64,000 bases of DNA from Glycine soja. Taxonomy: Eukaryota; Streptophyta; Magnoliopsida; Fabales; Fabaceae. The stretch lies in NCBI RefSeq assembly GCF_004193775.1, contig NC_041005.1, positions 7,318,501 through 7,382,500 on the forward strand. Direction: 5' to 3'. Shown in pieces: positions 1 through 11,508 of this stretch (positions are counted from its first letter, which is position 1; the number at the start of each line of letters is the position of its first letter). The position numbers and the translations under genes were made by a program. The notes under the pieces are model-generated. The model did no database searches, was not told the DNA's origin, and worked only from the letters and a program-made list of their open reading frames with translations.

Positions 1-2340
1 ATCTTGAAGGGTGATTTGGGGTCAGAAGATTCCACGTGAATGGTATCTACCGATGACAAACACTAACACGTTATTTGAGATATTCCCTTAATGCGCGTCC
101 ATTTAAGGGTTAGGATTCTTAAAATTGAAGATGATGCATGAGTTTGGACTCACTCGGAACATACCGATTCAAAAAAAAGCTTTGATAATATGTAAGATAA
201 TCCTACTTTTATAGTATTAATTCTGAAGAAGAGTGAAGAAGGAGTACTAGTATAACATAGTTGCATCACAAGAAACGGAGAGTAAGAAAGCAGAATCATA
301 GACACGGAGAGTAAGAAAGCAGAATCATCAAGAGATAATGGAATTATGATCTAATAACTTAACACACTTTTTCCCTTACTCTTAATAAAAGTCTCACATC
401 AAGTAATTCATGAACATGATAAGTGTTTATATAGTTGGATAGACCATCCTCTTATGAACTTTTGTCCAATGGATATCGCTAGTCCTCGCTTTGTGGTATA
501 TGGTTAGTGATTAGTGTAACTAACTTTTCTCCTTCATTGCATTCCTCTTTTTGCTCAACTTTTTTATGGTTTCTTGATTTGCCTACTCTAATGGCATAAC
601 ATATTGTCCGAACTAATTCATGTTACTTTTTTTTGTCTCCTGAATCAAAGAATATGAATGTCTTCTAACCCATAGATCATATCAATTCTACCCGTAGTGT
701 GTATTTGTTATTAGCTCAAGAAAGATTTTCATAACGCTGGATAGATAGTATGACGTTACATATTTTTATAAAAAAATTATATTAGACTAATTAAAAACTG
801 AAAGCATAACCTAAAATTTTGGAATCAAATTTGTTGTCTCTCCTTTTTATGTCCATCCATTTAATTAAATAGCGACAACATAGCAAAAACAATTAATAGC
901 TAAGGTGAAATATTATATAAAAAAGGATTTTCATTCAATTATCCAATTGAAGAAAACAATACATGACAGCCAATTTGAATCTTTAGATTTTGGGCTGTGG
1001 AGCAATTGCGTATTCGTACTTGGATGCCGACATCCCCGTTCAGCAAAAATCTCTTTTATTTTACCGATAACTTAATTTAATACAAATACCCTTCTTAAGA
1101 ACAATGCTTACAGGCTTACAGCTAAAAAGAACTACACAAGTTCTCAAATTCATCTGAAATAAAATACACCTAGAACAGACAAATAAAAAATACTACTACC
1201 ATATATGCATGGGATTGGGATTTTACTTTTACAAAACTGGTCCAAGGAATCAACTCTTTTTGGAAAACTGGGCCAAGGAGGCAACTAAGTTTCCAACCAA
1301 CCATGTGCAATGTGTTTTATCTTTTAGTTTTAGACAAAGCAAATGGTGAAAATAACGAAGCTGATCCACTCTCAGCAAAAGGAAGAAAAATATTGTGGCC
1401 ATGAAACTCCCTTTGACACCTACCGTACGGAAACAGACGCGTATTCTTTTGTGTTTCACATGCCATTCCATTTCCAAAAGTGAATCGCTAAGCCCAACTA
1501 GACAGATCTCAGTTAGTCATAGTCACATGGGCCGCGAAATGGTCTGCCTAACTCACAGCTCTTAGGGTTTCTATTAGATGAAATTGAGGTGCATTATGCG
1601 AGTTCATTTATAAAATTGGTATTGATACGTAAATTTATAGTCTAACAACTCACTAAAGTCGCTCAAGTAGTAGGAGTTAAGTAGATATATGAAAAATTTA
1701 TGTTCGATTTTCATAATCTTCATTGTACATAATAAAAACTAAAAATTATAGACCAACTCATTTGAGCTTTTTTTACTATTCAAAAGTAAAAAAGGAAATC
1801 ATAAATAGTTTGGATTGTTCTACGAAACATTTGGGTTAAATCATAAATTAAGTATTTTATGTTTTTTTTTTAAATAAATTAAGTAATTTTTAAGGATTGA
1901 ATCAAGGTTTTTTTTTTTTTTTCACACACGTGATCTAGCAAACCTTTAAGCTAAGATTAAAAAAGAATGGAGTTAAGTTTTCGATTTGACCAAAAGTTGG
2001 TAAACTCATCGTCAAGTGTTCATTTAACACAAAAAAGTTGATTGCATAAATATATTTGGAATAATAATATAAAAATATCTTATCATTTTAAATATTCTTT
2101 CAGCACTTCTCATTTCTCCATGTTTTTATCTTCCTATCACATAATAAATTTTATCATATCATACCCATCTTTTTTTCAAAACAAAAACTAAAGCATATAA
2201 AAAATGGTATTATTTTGCATTTTTAAAGAAACTTTAGTTTATTTTTATAATTAATAAAAATACATCATTTTTTTTTGTTTTTTTTTTTCAACAATTGCAA
2301 TTTTTTACCCTCTCCCTCAAAATTTGATTTGACACCAAAA
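1..2340. other. Intergenic DNA upstream of the amino acid permease
   Basis: AT-rich sequence with no recognisable gene. The short open frames here, such as the one at 1250-1477 on the minus strand, show no family motif. A 25-base unit beginning acggagagtaag occurs twice in close succession near 276-329. Poly-T runs lie at about 1861-1920 and 2270-2290. The missing first exon and the promoter of the permease should lie here, but I could not identify them. Confidence 0.5.
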
Positions 2341-2505
2341 ACAGGTGTGGAGTGTGCACTTCGGACAAACAGATATAAACTACTACTACTATTTAACTTT
2401 TCTTATTAAAGTAATCAATCATATTCTTTTATGGTTTAACTTGCGGCAGAATAAGCTAAACACTAAACAGTTTATGTGGATTGGGATGGTTACTTTGCAT
2501 TGCAG

Positions 2506-4675
2506 GGAACGTGTTCATTGCTACCACGCACATAGTAACGGTGGTGGTGGGTGCAGGAGTGTTGGCTCTGGCATGGGCCATGGCTCAGCTTGGATGGATA
2601 GCTGGCATAGCCGTGATGGTCCTCTTTGCATGCATTTCCGTTTACACTTACAATCTTATAGCTGATTGCTATAGATATCCTGACCCAGTCAGTGGCAAGA
2701 GGAACTACACTTACATGCAGGCTGTTGATGCCTACCTTGGTATCATAATCTTACTTAATCTACTTTCCCTACCTATATATTCTTATGCATGCATAAGGAT
2801 AGATTAATTAATTTTCTATCAATCAAAATTAAATCATGTAAATATATAAATTCATTGCCTATTTTAAATGTTTGATTACTTCCATATAACAAATTAGGTG
2901 GAAAAATGCACGTGTTTTGCGGATCTGTCCTATATGGGAAGCTCGCTGGGGTTACAGTGGGCTACACTATAACTAGTTCTATAAGCTTGGTGTACGTTAT
3001 TTTATTTTATTACATTCATAAACTAATTAATCATTTGTGTTGCTGATTGTGCATAATACTAATAATTAATTAGATGAGGGGCTCTGAAATTCATCTTCTT
3101 TTGTATAATAATAATGACTCTGATTGTGGCAGGGCTATAAAGAAAGCCATTTGCTTTCACAAAAAAGGCCATGCTGCTTATTGCAAGTTTTCAAATAATC
3201 CCTATATGATTGGTTTTGGGATTTTCCAAATTTTATTGTCTCAAATCCCAAATTTCCACAAGTTAACGTGGCTTTCAACCATTGCTGCTGCTACCTCTTT
3301 CGGTTATGCATTCATTGGAAGTGGGCTTTCTCTGGCAGTGGTGGTCTCAGGTATGAATTTTACCTATATTTTTTCAAAATCTTTCCAATAATTCCGAAGT
3401 TTTAATACAATATAGTATTTATAAAGAATGTCTCTACACCAATTTCTTTTTTGGAGGTTTCCCCTGTATAGAAGGGTGTTTTATGAGTAGATTCGTTGAC
3501 AGTTTTATTCCAATCATGTATTACTTACTATGGGAGGCATTTGGGGTGTGAACAGGTAAAGGAGAAGCAACCAGTATATTTGGAAACAAAGTAGGACCTG
3601 ATTTATCTGAAGCGGATAAAGTTTGGAAGGTTTTCAGTGCTTTGGGAAACATTGCACTTGCTTGCTCTTTTGCTACTGTTATTTATGACATAATGGTAAG
3701 TAATAACACATTATTAAAGTAATTATACTATCACACTATACTAAGAAAATAGATAGAAATAAGTCATTCTGTGAAATTTGATTGTTATGGATGTGAGTGG
3801 ATTATTTAGGACACATTGAAGTCATATCCACCAGAAAACAAACAGATGAAAAAGGCGAATGTGTTAGGAATCACAGCAATGACAATACTTTTCCTGCTAT
3901 GCGGTGGCCTTGGCTATGCTGCTTTCGGACATGACACACCGGGGAACATCCTCACCGGCTTTGGATTTTACGAGCCATTCTGGTTGGTCGCCCTTGGCAA
4001 TGTTTTCATCGTAATCCACATGGTTGGAGCATATCAGGTTCGATCCTTTTATTTATGAAATTCAATCTCTCCTTCCTTCTCCCTCTCTATATAAATATAT
4101 TAGAAGAGAATTTCTTTTAAGAGAAGATAAGATATTTCTAAATCTTCCAATACCATCCTCCTACTCATTTTCTTACTTTCTTACATGGTAAGTATATAAT
4201 AATAAGTACATGACTTAAATATGTTTTTAATCCATGTAATGTTATTTGACAGGTGATGGCTCAACCATTGTTTCGTGTAATTGAGATGGGTGCTAACATG
4301 GCATGGCCGCGTTCAGATTTCATTAACAAGGGCTACCCCATCAAAATGGGCTCCTTAACATTTAACATCAACTTGTTTAGGCTAATTTGGAGGTCAATGT
4401 ATGTGGTAGTGGCTACAGTTATTGCCATGGCCATGCCATTTTTCAATGAGTTTCTTGCCTTGCTTGGAGCAATTGGGTTTTGGCCTCTCATTGTCTTCTT
4501 CCCTGTACAAATGCACATTGCACAGAAACAGGTAAAAAGACTATCATTGAAGTGGTGTTGTCTTCAAATATTGAGCTTCTCATGCTTCCTAGTTACAGTT
4601 TCCGCGGCAGTTGGTTCCATTCGTGGAATTAGCAAGAATATAAAAAAATACAAACTTTTCATGTATAAACAATAG
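2506..4675 (+). CDS. Amino acid permease (AAP family, AAAP/APC fold), 5' end not found
   Basis: This encodes a plasma-membrane H+/amino acid symporter of the plant AAP family. Exons read from splice sites are about 2506-2740, 2897-2991, 3133-3350, 3556-3695, 3810-4037 and 4253-4675. Family segments appear in order: THIVTVVVGAGVLALAWAMA then QLGWIAG, CYRYPDPVSGKRNYTYM, VTVGYTITSSISLV, SQIPNFHKL, PPENKQMKKANVLG, GYAAFGHDTPGNILTGFGFY, FWLVALGN, VHMVGAYQ-like HMVGAYQ, and INLFRLIWRSMYV. About ten hydrophobic segments fit the usual fold. The last exon reads without a break to a stop at 4673-4675, ending KKYKLFMYKQ. The first recognised exon starts after a cag at 2505 (GNVFIATTH). No in-frame ATG lies nearby, so the short cytosolic N-terminus expected of AAPs is in an unseen exon or is lost. 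Whether the gene works is therefore open. Confidence 0.85.
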
Positions 4676-5245
4676 GGCATTTGGTTGCACATTCTTGTGT
4701 CTCACATTTGAGATATGTGAATATAGCTATAGCTAGGCAGAAAAATAAGTGAGACAAGTTAATTTCAACAAGGCAGTGAAAATTATCTGAAAGTAAAATT
4801 ATTTGTCAGCTACATTATTCCAACTTACAGTGTGAGCAAACATTATTTCAACTAGTCAAAACATTTCTGCCTCAGTTATATCAAATTACTCTCATTTATG
4901 TTTATGTATATGCTTAATCTTCTTAATCATCCATCTCTTTCATTTATCCCTATTTCTAAGTTGAATTTAAATAGTTTTTTTTAAAAAAAAATTGTTAATA
5001 GTTAAAAATAACATTATATCTCTATTTATTTCCTCTTTAAATAGATCTAGAATCAAACAAGAAAACAAATCCATCCCTTGTTATTAGGTATGACTAACAA
5101 TATCATATCTGATAAAAAAAACAATCAACGAAAAGTCTAGGTGATTAAATGGAAAAAAAAACTCCTAGAAATCGATGTATTTGTTTTTGGTGGTCTATTC
5201 TGCTGTTTCTATAGTGGATTTGTTAATTGAATCATTGTCAAACAG

Positions 5246-5390
5246 AAGATAAGAAAAGGAACACTTGGATAGTTGGAGGTTTGGACTTCAAACGTTGAGC
5301 TTTTTGTGCTTGCTTGTGTCGTTGGCTGCATCATCCATTCATAGATTGGGCCATGCTCTTGGTAAATACAAGGCCAAGTCCAAGGAATAG
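5246..5390 (+). pseudogene. Second, diverged copy of the AAP last exon (relic or alternative terminal exon)
   Basis: This segment, about 570 bases downstream of the permease stop, encodes a second version of the AAP C-terminus: WRFGLQTLSFLCLLVSLAA, then IHRLGHALGKYKAKSKE and a stop at 5388-5390. It corresponds to LKWCCLQILSFSCFLVTVSA in the main last exon. The base after CAG at 4529-4531 is a possible donor (gtaaaa). Splicing from there to 5246 gives KIRKGTLG and a stop. Splicing to an AG ending at 5258 gives an open frame EHLDSWRFG onward to the end. The ancestral sequence was probably KIRKGTL-W-FGLQTL, so a small indel after KIRKGTLG has shifted the frame. It could be the relic of a tandem gene copy, or a working alternative end. 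Confidence 0.6.
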
Positions 5391-7795
5391 TATACTTTAT
5401 TGTCCTGTGTCTGTTTATAAACTAAATTTGTATAAGATTAATGGTGATTTTGCTCCTTAAAAAATGGGTGTCCTATTTGGTTTTAGTCCGTGAATTTAAA
5501 ATCTTAAGTTTTCATTTTTATATTTTTGAAATACCCAAACTTTAGTTCTTAAAATCAAATGGTTTCGTCCCTTGCAGTGTTAACTTTAAGGATTAAAGTT
5601 GGGTATTTCAAAACGCATAGAGATACCTGTGGTTAACCTAATTTTTTAAATAAAAATGATACGCATAAGAATAATTTACTAACCTCTTATAAATTATGTT
5701 CTCTATTCAGTCCTAAGCCGTCATTACACAATTCTAGATTGTTTTGCTGAAAATGAGCAATGAGATTCCTTTCAAATGTAGCTGGTGAATTCAACTTGTA
5801 AATTGTAAGTAAATCTTGGATGAAGAAAGTATCAGAATTATTATCACATTCATTTGAAACCTAATATACAAAAATTTAAATCATGTAGTGGACACCAAAC
5901 TATACTTTTCAAATACTTCCTTTGTCTATGATTATAGTAACATTGCAAAGTATGTTTCACAGAGTATGGTATGGGCCACTTTCAGTGAAATGTTTTCAAG
6001 ACTAATCATCTTGGTGACAAATCAGCGAACAAATACTCTGTCCTGGTCTAAGTAATGATATTTCCTAATTTTGATTTTTGACGTCTATCTTCTTTTCACA
6101 TATTTAACATTGCATACTACTCAGCCACACAAATCGATTGCTGAAATTGTTTTTAGTCGTGTGTATTCCCATTGTATTGTTTCATGTCTAAGCATGTGCT
6201 TAGTTGAGTCTTTGCAAAATTGATATTAAATTGAAGTATTTTATGTTTTTGGATGTCTTATTTTGAAAGCAAGTTTGGTGTAAAATTTTCAACTCAGCAC
6301 AAAAACTAACCTTTATCACTTCTATTGTGTGTTTGGGACAGTTATAAGGTGATAAAAATCAATTAACTTTTCACATTAAACGTAAAGCAACAAATTATTG
6401 TTTCTTGTTTTTCATAGTATCACCATAACTTTGTGGGTTAAATAGATTTTCATAGGTTATTCAAACACACTACTAGTCAAGTCGAGGTTTGAAAGTAAAA
6501 TTAATTTTATCTAACAATAACTAAACATTGGCATTTTCTTAATAAAATCAAATTTGAAAGGAAACAAAGTCAATTCAAAATGTTTTACACCACAAAATCA
6601 AACAAACACTAAGTCAAACTTTAGTTGGTTGATTACAGTCATGAGGGTATATATTCTCTGCAAGAGAGATGGAAAATAGAATAAGTTGCCAAGAGGACTC
6701 AACAAAGGAAATACAAGTTCACTGGGGCTTTCTTTGGCTTTAGCTGCTTTTGGAAATGTGTGTTACTCTCCATTAAACATTAGAACTTGGGTGTGTTTCT
6801 ATGCATTGCTCTTGAATATAAAATATCTACAACTTGCACGAATTCCTGGGTTCATTTTCCTTGTCGAATGTCGATTGGTGAGCACTTATTCTAGTCTGTA
6901 ACAAGTTGCAACTAAACAAATCAAGCAAATTAGCATCTTCTAAGAACTACGAACATTATTCTAAGACACTAATAATGAAGTGGGGTTGGTTGGTATTATC
7001 AAACCGATTTGTCAAAATATCTACCAGTTGTGGGGTTGGTATGGTAAGATCAAACCAAATTGTTTATAGAGTCTGACTAGTTGTTATTCAAAAGATAGGT
7101 AAATTTAAAATGCAAACCCTCATTGACTTATTACTATTATCTGTGTGAGACTAAGACCGAAAATAAACTCATATTTAGTACATCCAATTTCAATTTTGTT
7201 TTCTTTTGGCTATAGTAAATGTCACAAGTTGTAGTGTTCAAATGTAAATTCAAGGAATATAAATATAAGCTCCAATCTCAAAGGAGTAATAGACAGAGTA
7301 GAGTATTACACCAGAAGGTAGGTTGAAGTCACTTTAGAATTATGTTATTTTGATTAATTTTTGTTCTTCAAGACTTTCCAGAAAAAAAAAAAAAAAAAAA
7401 AAAACTGAATATGCAAGAGCACTGAGCACAAGTATTTTACCACTTTAAAATGAATAGTGTTGGAGGAGGATTGAATCCGAAAGGGAGACCATTGTAGTTA
7501 AACTGAAGGAAGCTTTTGAAAGTTTGACTAAGCACCACTGTAGTTAACTTCTGCTAAGAAAAACGCCCAACACTTAGAAATTAGAATATACTAATGAAAT
7601 GGGAACTTTCCTAACCACTAGTACTTCTTGACATTTACATTGCAACTAATCTAAATTAGTTTCATGGTTGCCTATTGAGAATTGACCACCTGGGAGAGTC
7701 ATGGGAACATTCTGTGGGCGAAATTAAAGTCACAAAGTTTGAGTTTGAGCAAATTATGCAATCTCCTATTCGGTGAAAAGTTTTTTTAAGTGGTT
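5391..7795. other. Intergenic DNA between the permease relic and the copia element
   Basis: No gene recognised. The open frame at 6686-6901 has no family motif and I do not annotate it. A 23-base A tract lies at 7382-7404. An imperfect direct repeat containing gtggggttggt occurs near 6979 and 7030. The final bases before 7801 hold the left target duplication of the copia element. Confidence 0.5.
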
Positions 7796-7800
7796 ACATT

Positions 7801-8076
7801 TGTTTGAACGTGTGCATCAGTAGTATTGATTTTTTTATTTTTTTTGGTCTCATATTTAATTTATTTACCAAATTTTAAGGAGTTTGTTGTTAGGTTGTTT
7901 GACTGTTATGTATCCGTCATTTCATGGCTTAAGCTTAGTTGCTGAAGTTTTGCTAGTTAATTTTTATTTTCTTTGTCTTTCAATTTTAACTCAATCTATT
8001 TAAGATGCAATCAATAAATGTGCATTTTGTTGTTTAAGAATATTCAGCTCTCCTCTTCTTTAATATTTCTCCAATA
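7801..8076 (+). repeat. 5' LTR of the copia element
   Basis: This 276-base repeat starts TGTTTGAACGTG and ends ttctccaata. It matches the 3' LTR at 15709-16041 along its length, apart from substitutions and a 53-base duplication present only in the 3' copy. The terminal CA expected of an LTR has become TA here, while the 3' copy keeps CA. Confidence 0.92.
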
Positions 8077-8078
8077 AA

Positions 8079-8092
8079 CTGGTATCAAGAGC
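8079..8092 (+). other. Primer-binding site for initiator tRNA-Met
   Basis: The sequence ctggtatcaagagc, two bases after the 5' LTR, resembles the TGGTATCAGAGC site complementary to the 3' end of plant initiator tRNA-Met. One extra A lies inside the motif. Confidence 0.85.
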
Positions 8093-8158
8093 TATTTTCT
8101 CAAGGGATTTGTGAGTAATCCAATAGCAAATCTTACCTTCCTTGATTCAATCCATAAC

Positions 8159-9114
8159 ATGGATTCTGAAACACCCTTTACAGCATTAGCGCCACTAGTG
8201 TTTAAGGGTAAAAATTATAAATTATGGGCAGCCAGGATGAAAGCCCACCTCGAAGCGAATGATCTCTAGGAAGCTGTTGAGGAAGACTATGAAGTTCTTC
8301 CCTTAACATATAATCTGACCATGGCTCGGCTGAAGAGTCATACTTTAAAGAAATCAAGGAAGTCAAAGGAAAAAGCTACATTATTTGTTGTTGTTTCAGA
8401 AGATATTTTTACTAGAATCATGCACCAAAACTTGGCATTTGAAGTTTGGAATTTCCTTAAAACTGAATATGAAGGAGATGACAAAGATAAAGGTATGCAA
8501 GTGCTCAATCTAATTTGTGCGTTCGAGATACAGAGTGAATGAAGGAGTCAGAGACAATCAATGAGTACATAGATAAGCTTCTTAGCATTGCTAACCAAAT
8601 AAGGCTGCTTGGTTCTGAATTTTCTGATTCAAGAATCGTTCAGAAAATACTTGTAACCCTTCTTGAAAGATTTGATGCTATTGTATCTTCCATGGAGAAT
8701 AGCAAAGATCTATCAAAAATCACCTTGGCATAACTAAACAATGCTTTACAAGCTCAAGAACAAAGAAGATTGATGAGGAGTGAAGATTCTGTGGAAGGAG
8801 CATTTCAAGCTAAGTTACAAAGCAATCAAGGAGAGAAAGACAAAAGGAGAAGTTTTAAGAAGAATTTCAACCCAAGTGTTACAGCTGGCAAAAAGAAGAG
8901 GGACTTTCCACCTTGCAAACATTGTAACAAGAAGGGGTATCCTCCTTTCAAGTGTTGGAGAAGACCTAATGTAAAGTGCAGGAAGTGCAATAAACTTGGC
9001 CACCATGAAAGAATATGCAAAAGCAATGGACGATGCCCAAGTAGTAAGCGAACAAGAGGAAGAGCAGCAATTGTTCGTAGCATCTTGTTTTACAAGCAGC
9101 AGTTCAAGCTCTAG
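8159..9114 (+). pseudogene. Copia gag (nucleocapsid) remnant
   Basis: The frame opens with an ATG at 8159-8161 and encodes a copia gag N-terminus (VFKGKNYKLWAARMKAHLEA). An in-frame TAG lies at 8267-8269, probably an old TGG codon. Another in-frame stop at 8540-8542 is followed by continuation in a different frame (KESETINEYIDKLLSIANQI), and a further TAA lies at 8731-8733. The next open stretch carries two zinc-knuckle-like motifs: a degenerate CKHCNKKGYPPFKC and a complete CRKCNKLGHHERIC that fits CX2CX4HX4C. The protein cannot be made from this copy. Confidence 0.85.
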
Positions 9115-9330
9115 TGACTGTTGGCTTGTAGACAGTGGTTGTACTAATCACATGACTAGTAATGAAGAACTCTTTAAAGATTTGGATAAGTCACAAGCAT
9201 CCAAAGTCAGAATTGGCAATGGCGATTACATTACTGTCAAGGGAAAATGAAGTGTTTTTACAGAGAGTAGCGCATGTACAAAACAAATTTATGATGTTTT
9301 GTATGTACTTGAATTGATCAGAATTTATTG
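9100..9330 (+). pseudogene. Copia aspartic protease remnant
   Basis: CWLVDSGCTNHMT contains the D-S-G catalytic triplet of retroelement proteases. Downstream residues VRIGNGDYITVKGKG fit the copia protease strand. The frame differs from that of the zinc-knuckle segment, and a stop at 9248-9250 ends it before the flap and C-terminal half. Confidence 0.75.
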
Positions 9331-10012
9331 AGTGTTAGGCAGCTACTTGATAAGGGATTCAAAGTCTTCTTTGAGAACAAGCAGTGCACGATCAAGAATC
9401 CATATGACAATGAGGTCATAATAATTAAAATAAGAAGCAAGAGTTTCTCACTTGACCCAATGGAGGAGGAGCAAGCAACTTATACTACTGCTATGACCAA
9501 CACAGAGACTTGGCATAAGAGGCTAGGTCATTTTCATCACACAACAATTTTTAATATGCAAAAGGAGTTAGTTCGTGGCTTGCCCCATATTGAGTTCAAT
9601 CTACCAAGCTACAAGGCATGTCATTTTGGTAAACAAGCAAAGCTTCCTTTCCAAAAAGGAGCTTAGAGAGCTAACATGAACTTGCAACTCATTCATATAG
9701 ACATTGTCGGACCTCATAAAACTCCTTCACTCAATGGGAGTAAATATTACATTGTTTTAATTGATGATTATACAAGGATGTGTTGGATTTATTTTCTCAG
9801 GTTCAAGTCAGAGGTTGCAGGTGTGTTCTTCAAATTCAAGAACTGGATTGAGAACCAAAGTGACTTTAGAATTCAAGTTTTAAGGTCAGATAACGAGAAT
9901 ACACCTCAAATGAATTTGATAAATTCCGTGAGGAGGCTGGAATTAAGCATCAACTTACAGCCCCATACACTCCACAACAAAATGGGGTCAGTGAACGGAA
10001 AAATAGAACCAT
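9328..10012 (+). pseudogene. Copia GAG-pre-integrase and first part of integrase
   Basis: TWHKRLGHFHH is the His-His part of the zinc-binding domain. The Cys part reads SYKACHFGKQ, with Tyr where the first Cys is expected, so the HHCC motif is damaged. An in-frame stop follows LPFQKGA at 9664-9666. The core then runs on with IHIDIVGPH, VLIDDYTR and RSDNENT, the last where RSDNGGE is usual. The motif TAPYTPQQNGVSERKNRT sits in a shifted frame at the right end, where the nested insertion cuts the domain. Confidence 0.85.
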
Positions 10013-11456
10013 TGTGACACCCTCTACCCCATACATACACACACACACACACACACATATATATAATAAAAGGATAAGAATGCGGAATTAATTGAAAATT
10101 TTAAAACACATTTAAATAAAAACATTTCAAAAGAGTAAAAGGTTCACATTCGCATAGTGAAATCATAATAGAACTTGTTCAAATACTAATAAAATCATCT
10201 CGACTCAAAACAAGATCACTCATTCTGAATGAAAAGAAGACACACTAAAGCGAAAAACATAAAATAACTATATTATTCTTGGAATTATAAATTTGAAATA
10301 AAATCCTATGCCCCGATGTCACATTTATCAAAGCATTTTCCTGGAATAGACTAAACCTCTCCATTCCAGCATGGAACTCATCATATGTTGGTTCACCTGA
10401 AACAAAATGGCATTCAGCCCAAACACAAACACACACCGGGAATGAGTTATCACATTCGTATATAATAAAACACTAGAGCATGTGAAACATATAATACTTA
10501 GAGCTGAATTTATATAAACATCACTTCACAAAATCACACTCACTCAAGTTCACACACTCCAGAAAATAACATCAAATCGTAATTGTTAACTCAATGAAAT
10601 TCAAACACAAGTGTTATGCAACAAATACACTAGACTCAAGCCTACATGCAATGTGGTACCATTTTTCAATAAAAAAACCTCGTCAGGCGCCTAGGAGTAC
10701 ATGACGGGACATGCCTCACAATGGGTAAGTCAGGGGACTCTCATTAAGTGAAATCATAGGGAGACCAATCAGGGTCACTCTGTTTTGTAAGAATGCTCCA
10801 ACCATATGGGATCAGCACATGCTTAAAGGAGCACTCAAATCGGGTGTATTTACCCCCAATGCCTAGACTCCGAGAAGTCTGTCTGACCCTCTACCTCCTG
10901 ATTCAGGTCCAACCAGAAAATATTTTAACACACAGACTCTACCTATGAACTATGCAATGTACACAACTACTCAATTGTTTTCAAAATCTCAATTATTTTC
11001 CAAAATTATCTTAACTCGTCGCGTCTCAAGTGATTAAGTTCGTCGGGTTCCCACCGTGGAACTCATCACAACTCATCGCGCATTAACTCGTCGCCCTTAA
11101 AGGGTCTTTCAGTTGTATAATTACATAATTCATAGTTCACAACTCAATACATACAACATCTCAACACCCGTGTAATTCACAATTCATACATACCAAATGG
11201 TTATCACTTACACACAATCTCAATCACAATTTCATAATCCCAATAAAACAATTTATCACATCTCATGAATCATACACATATCACTCAGTAGTAATATTTA
11301 CATGGCACAAAACACGTATAAATTAAACCGAACTATATTGTTTTCAATTAAAAAGAATTTCTACAACAATTAATTTAAAATGTAGCAAAAATAATCACTA
11401 TTAAGCAATAATTTCTATAACTTTATTTTATTTAATATTATTTTTATATGTTTTTA

Positions 11457-11508
<52 letters not shown>

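Noticed and set aside
2345..2665. A 106-codon frame overlapping the first permease exon
   Set aside because: It is out of frame with the AAP segments and has no transporter motif.
6686..6901. A 71-codon frame between the permease and the copia element
   Set aside because: Hydrophobic but without any recognisable family motif, partner exon or promoter signal.
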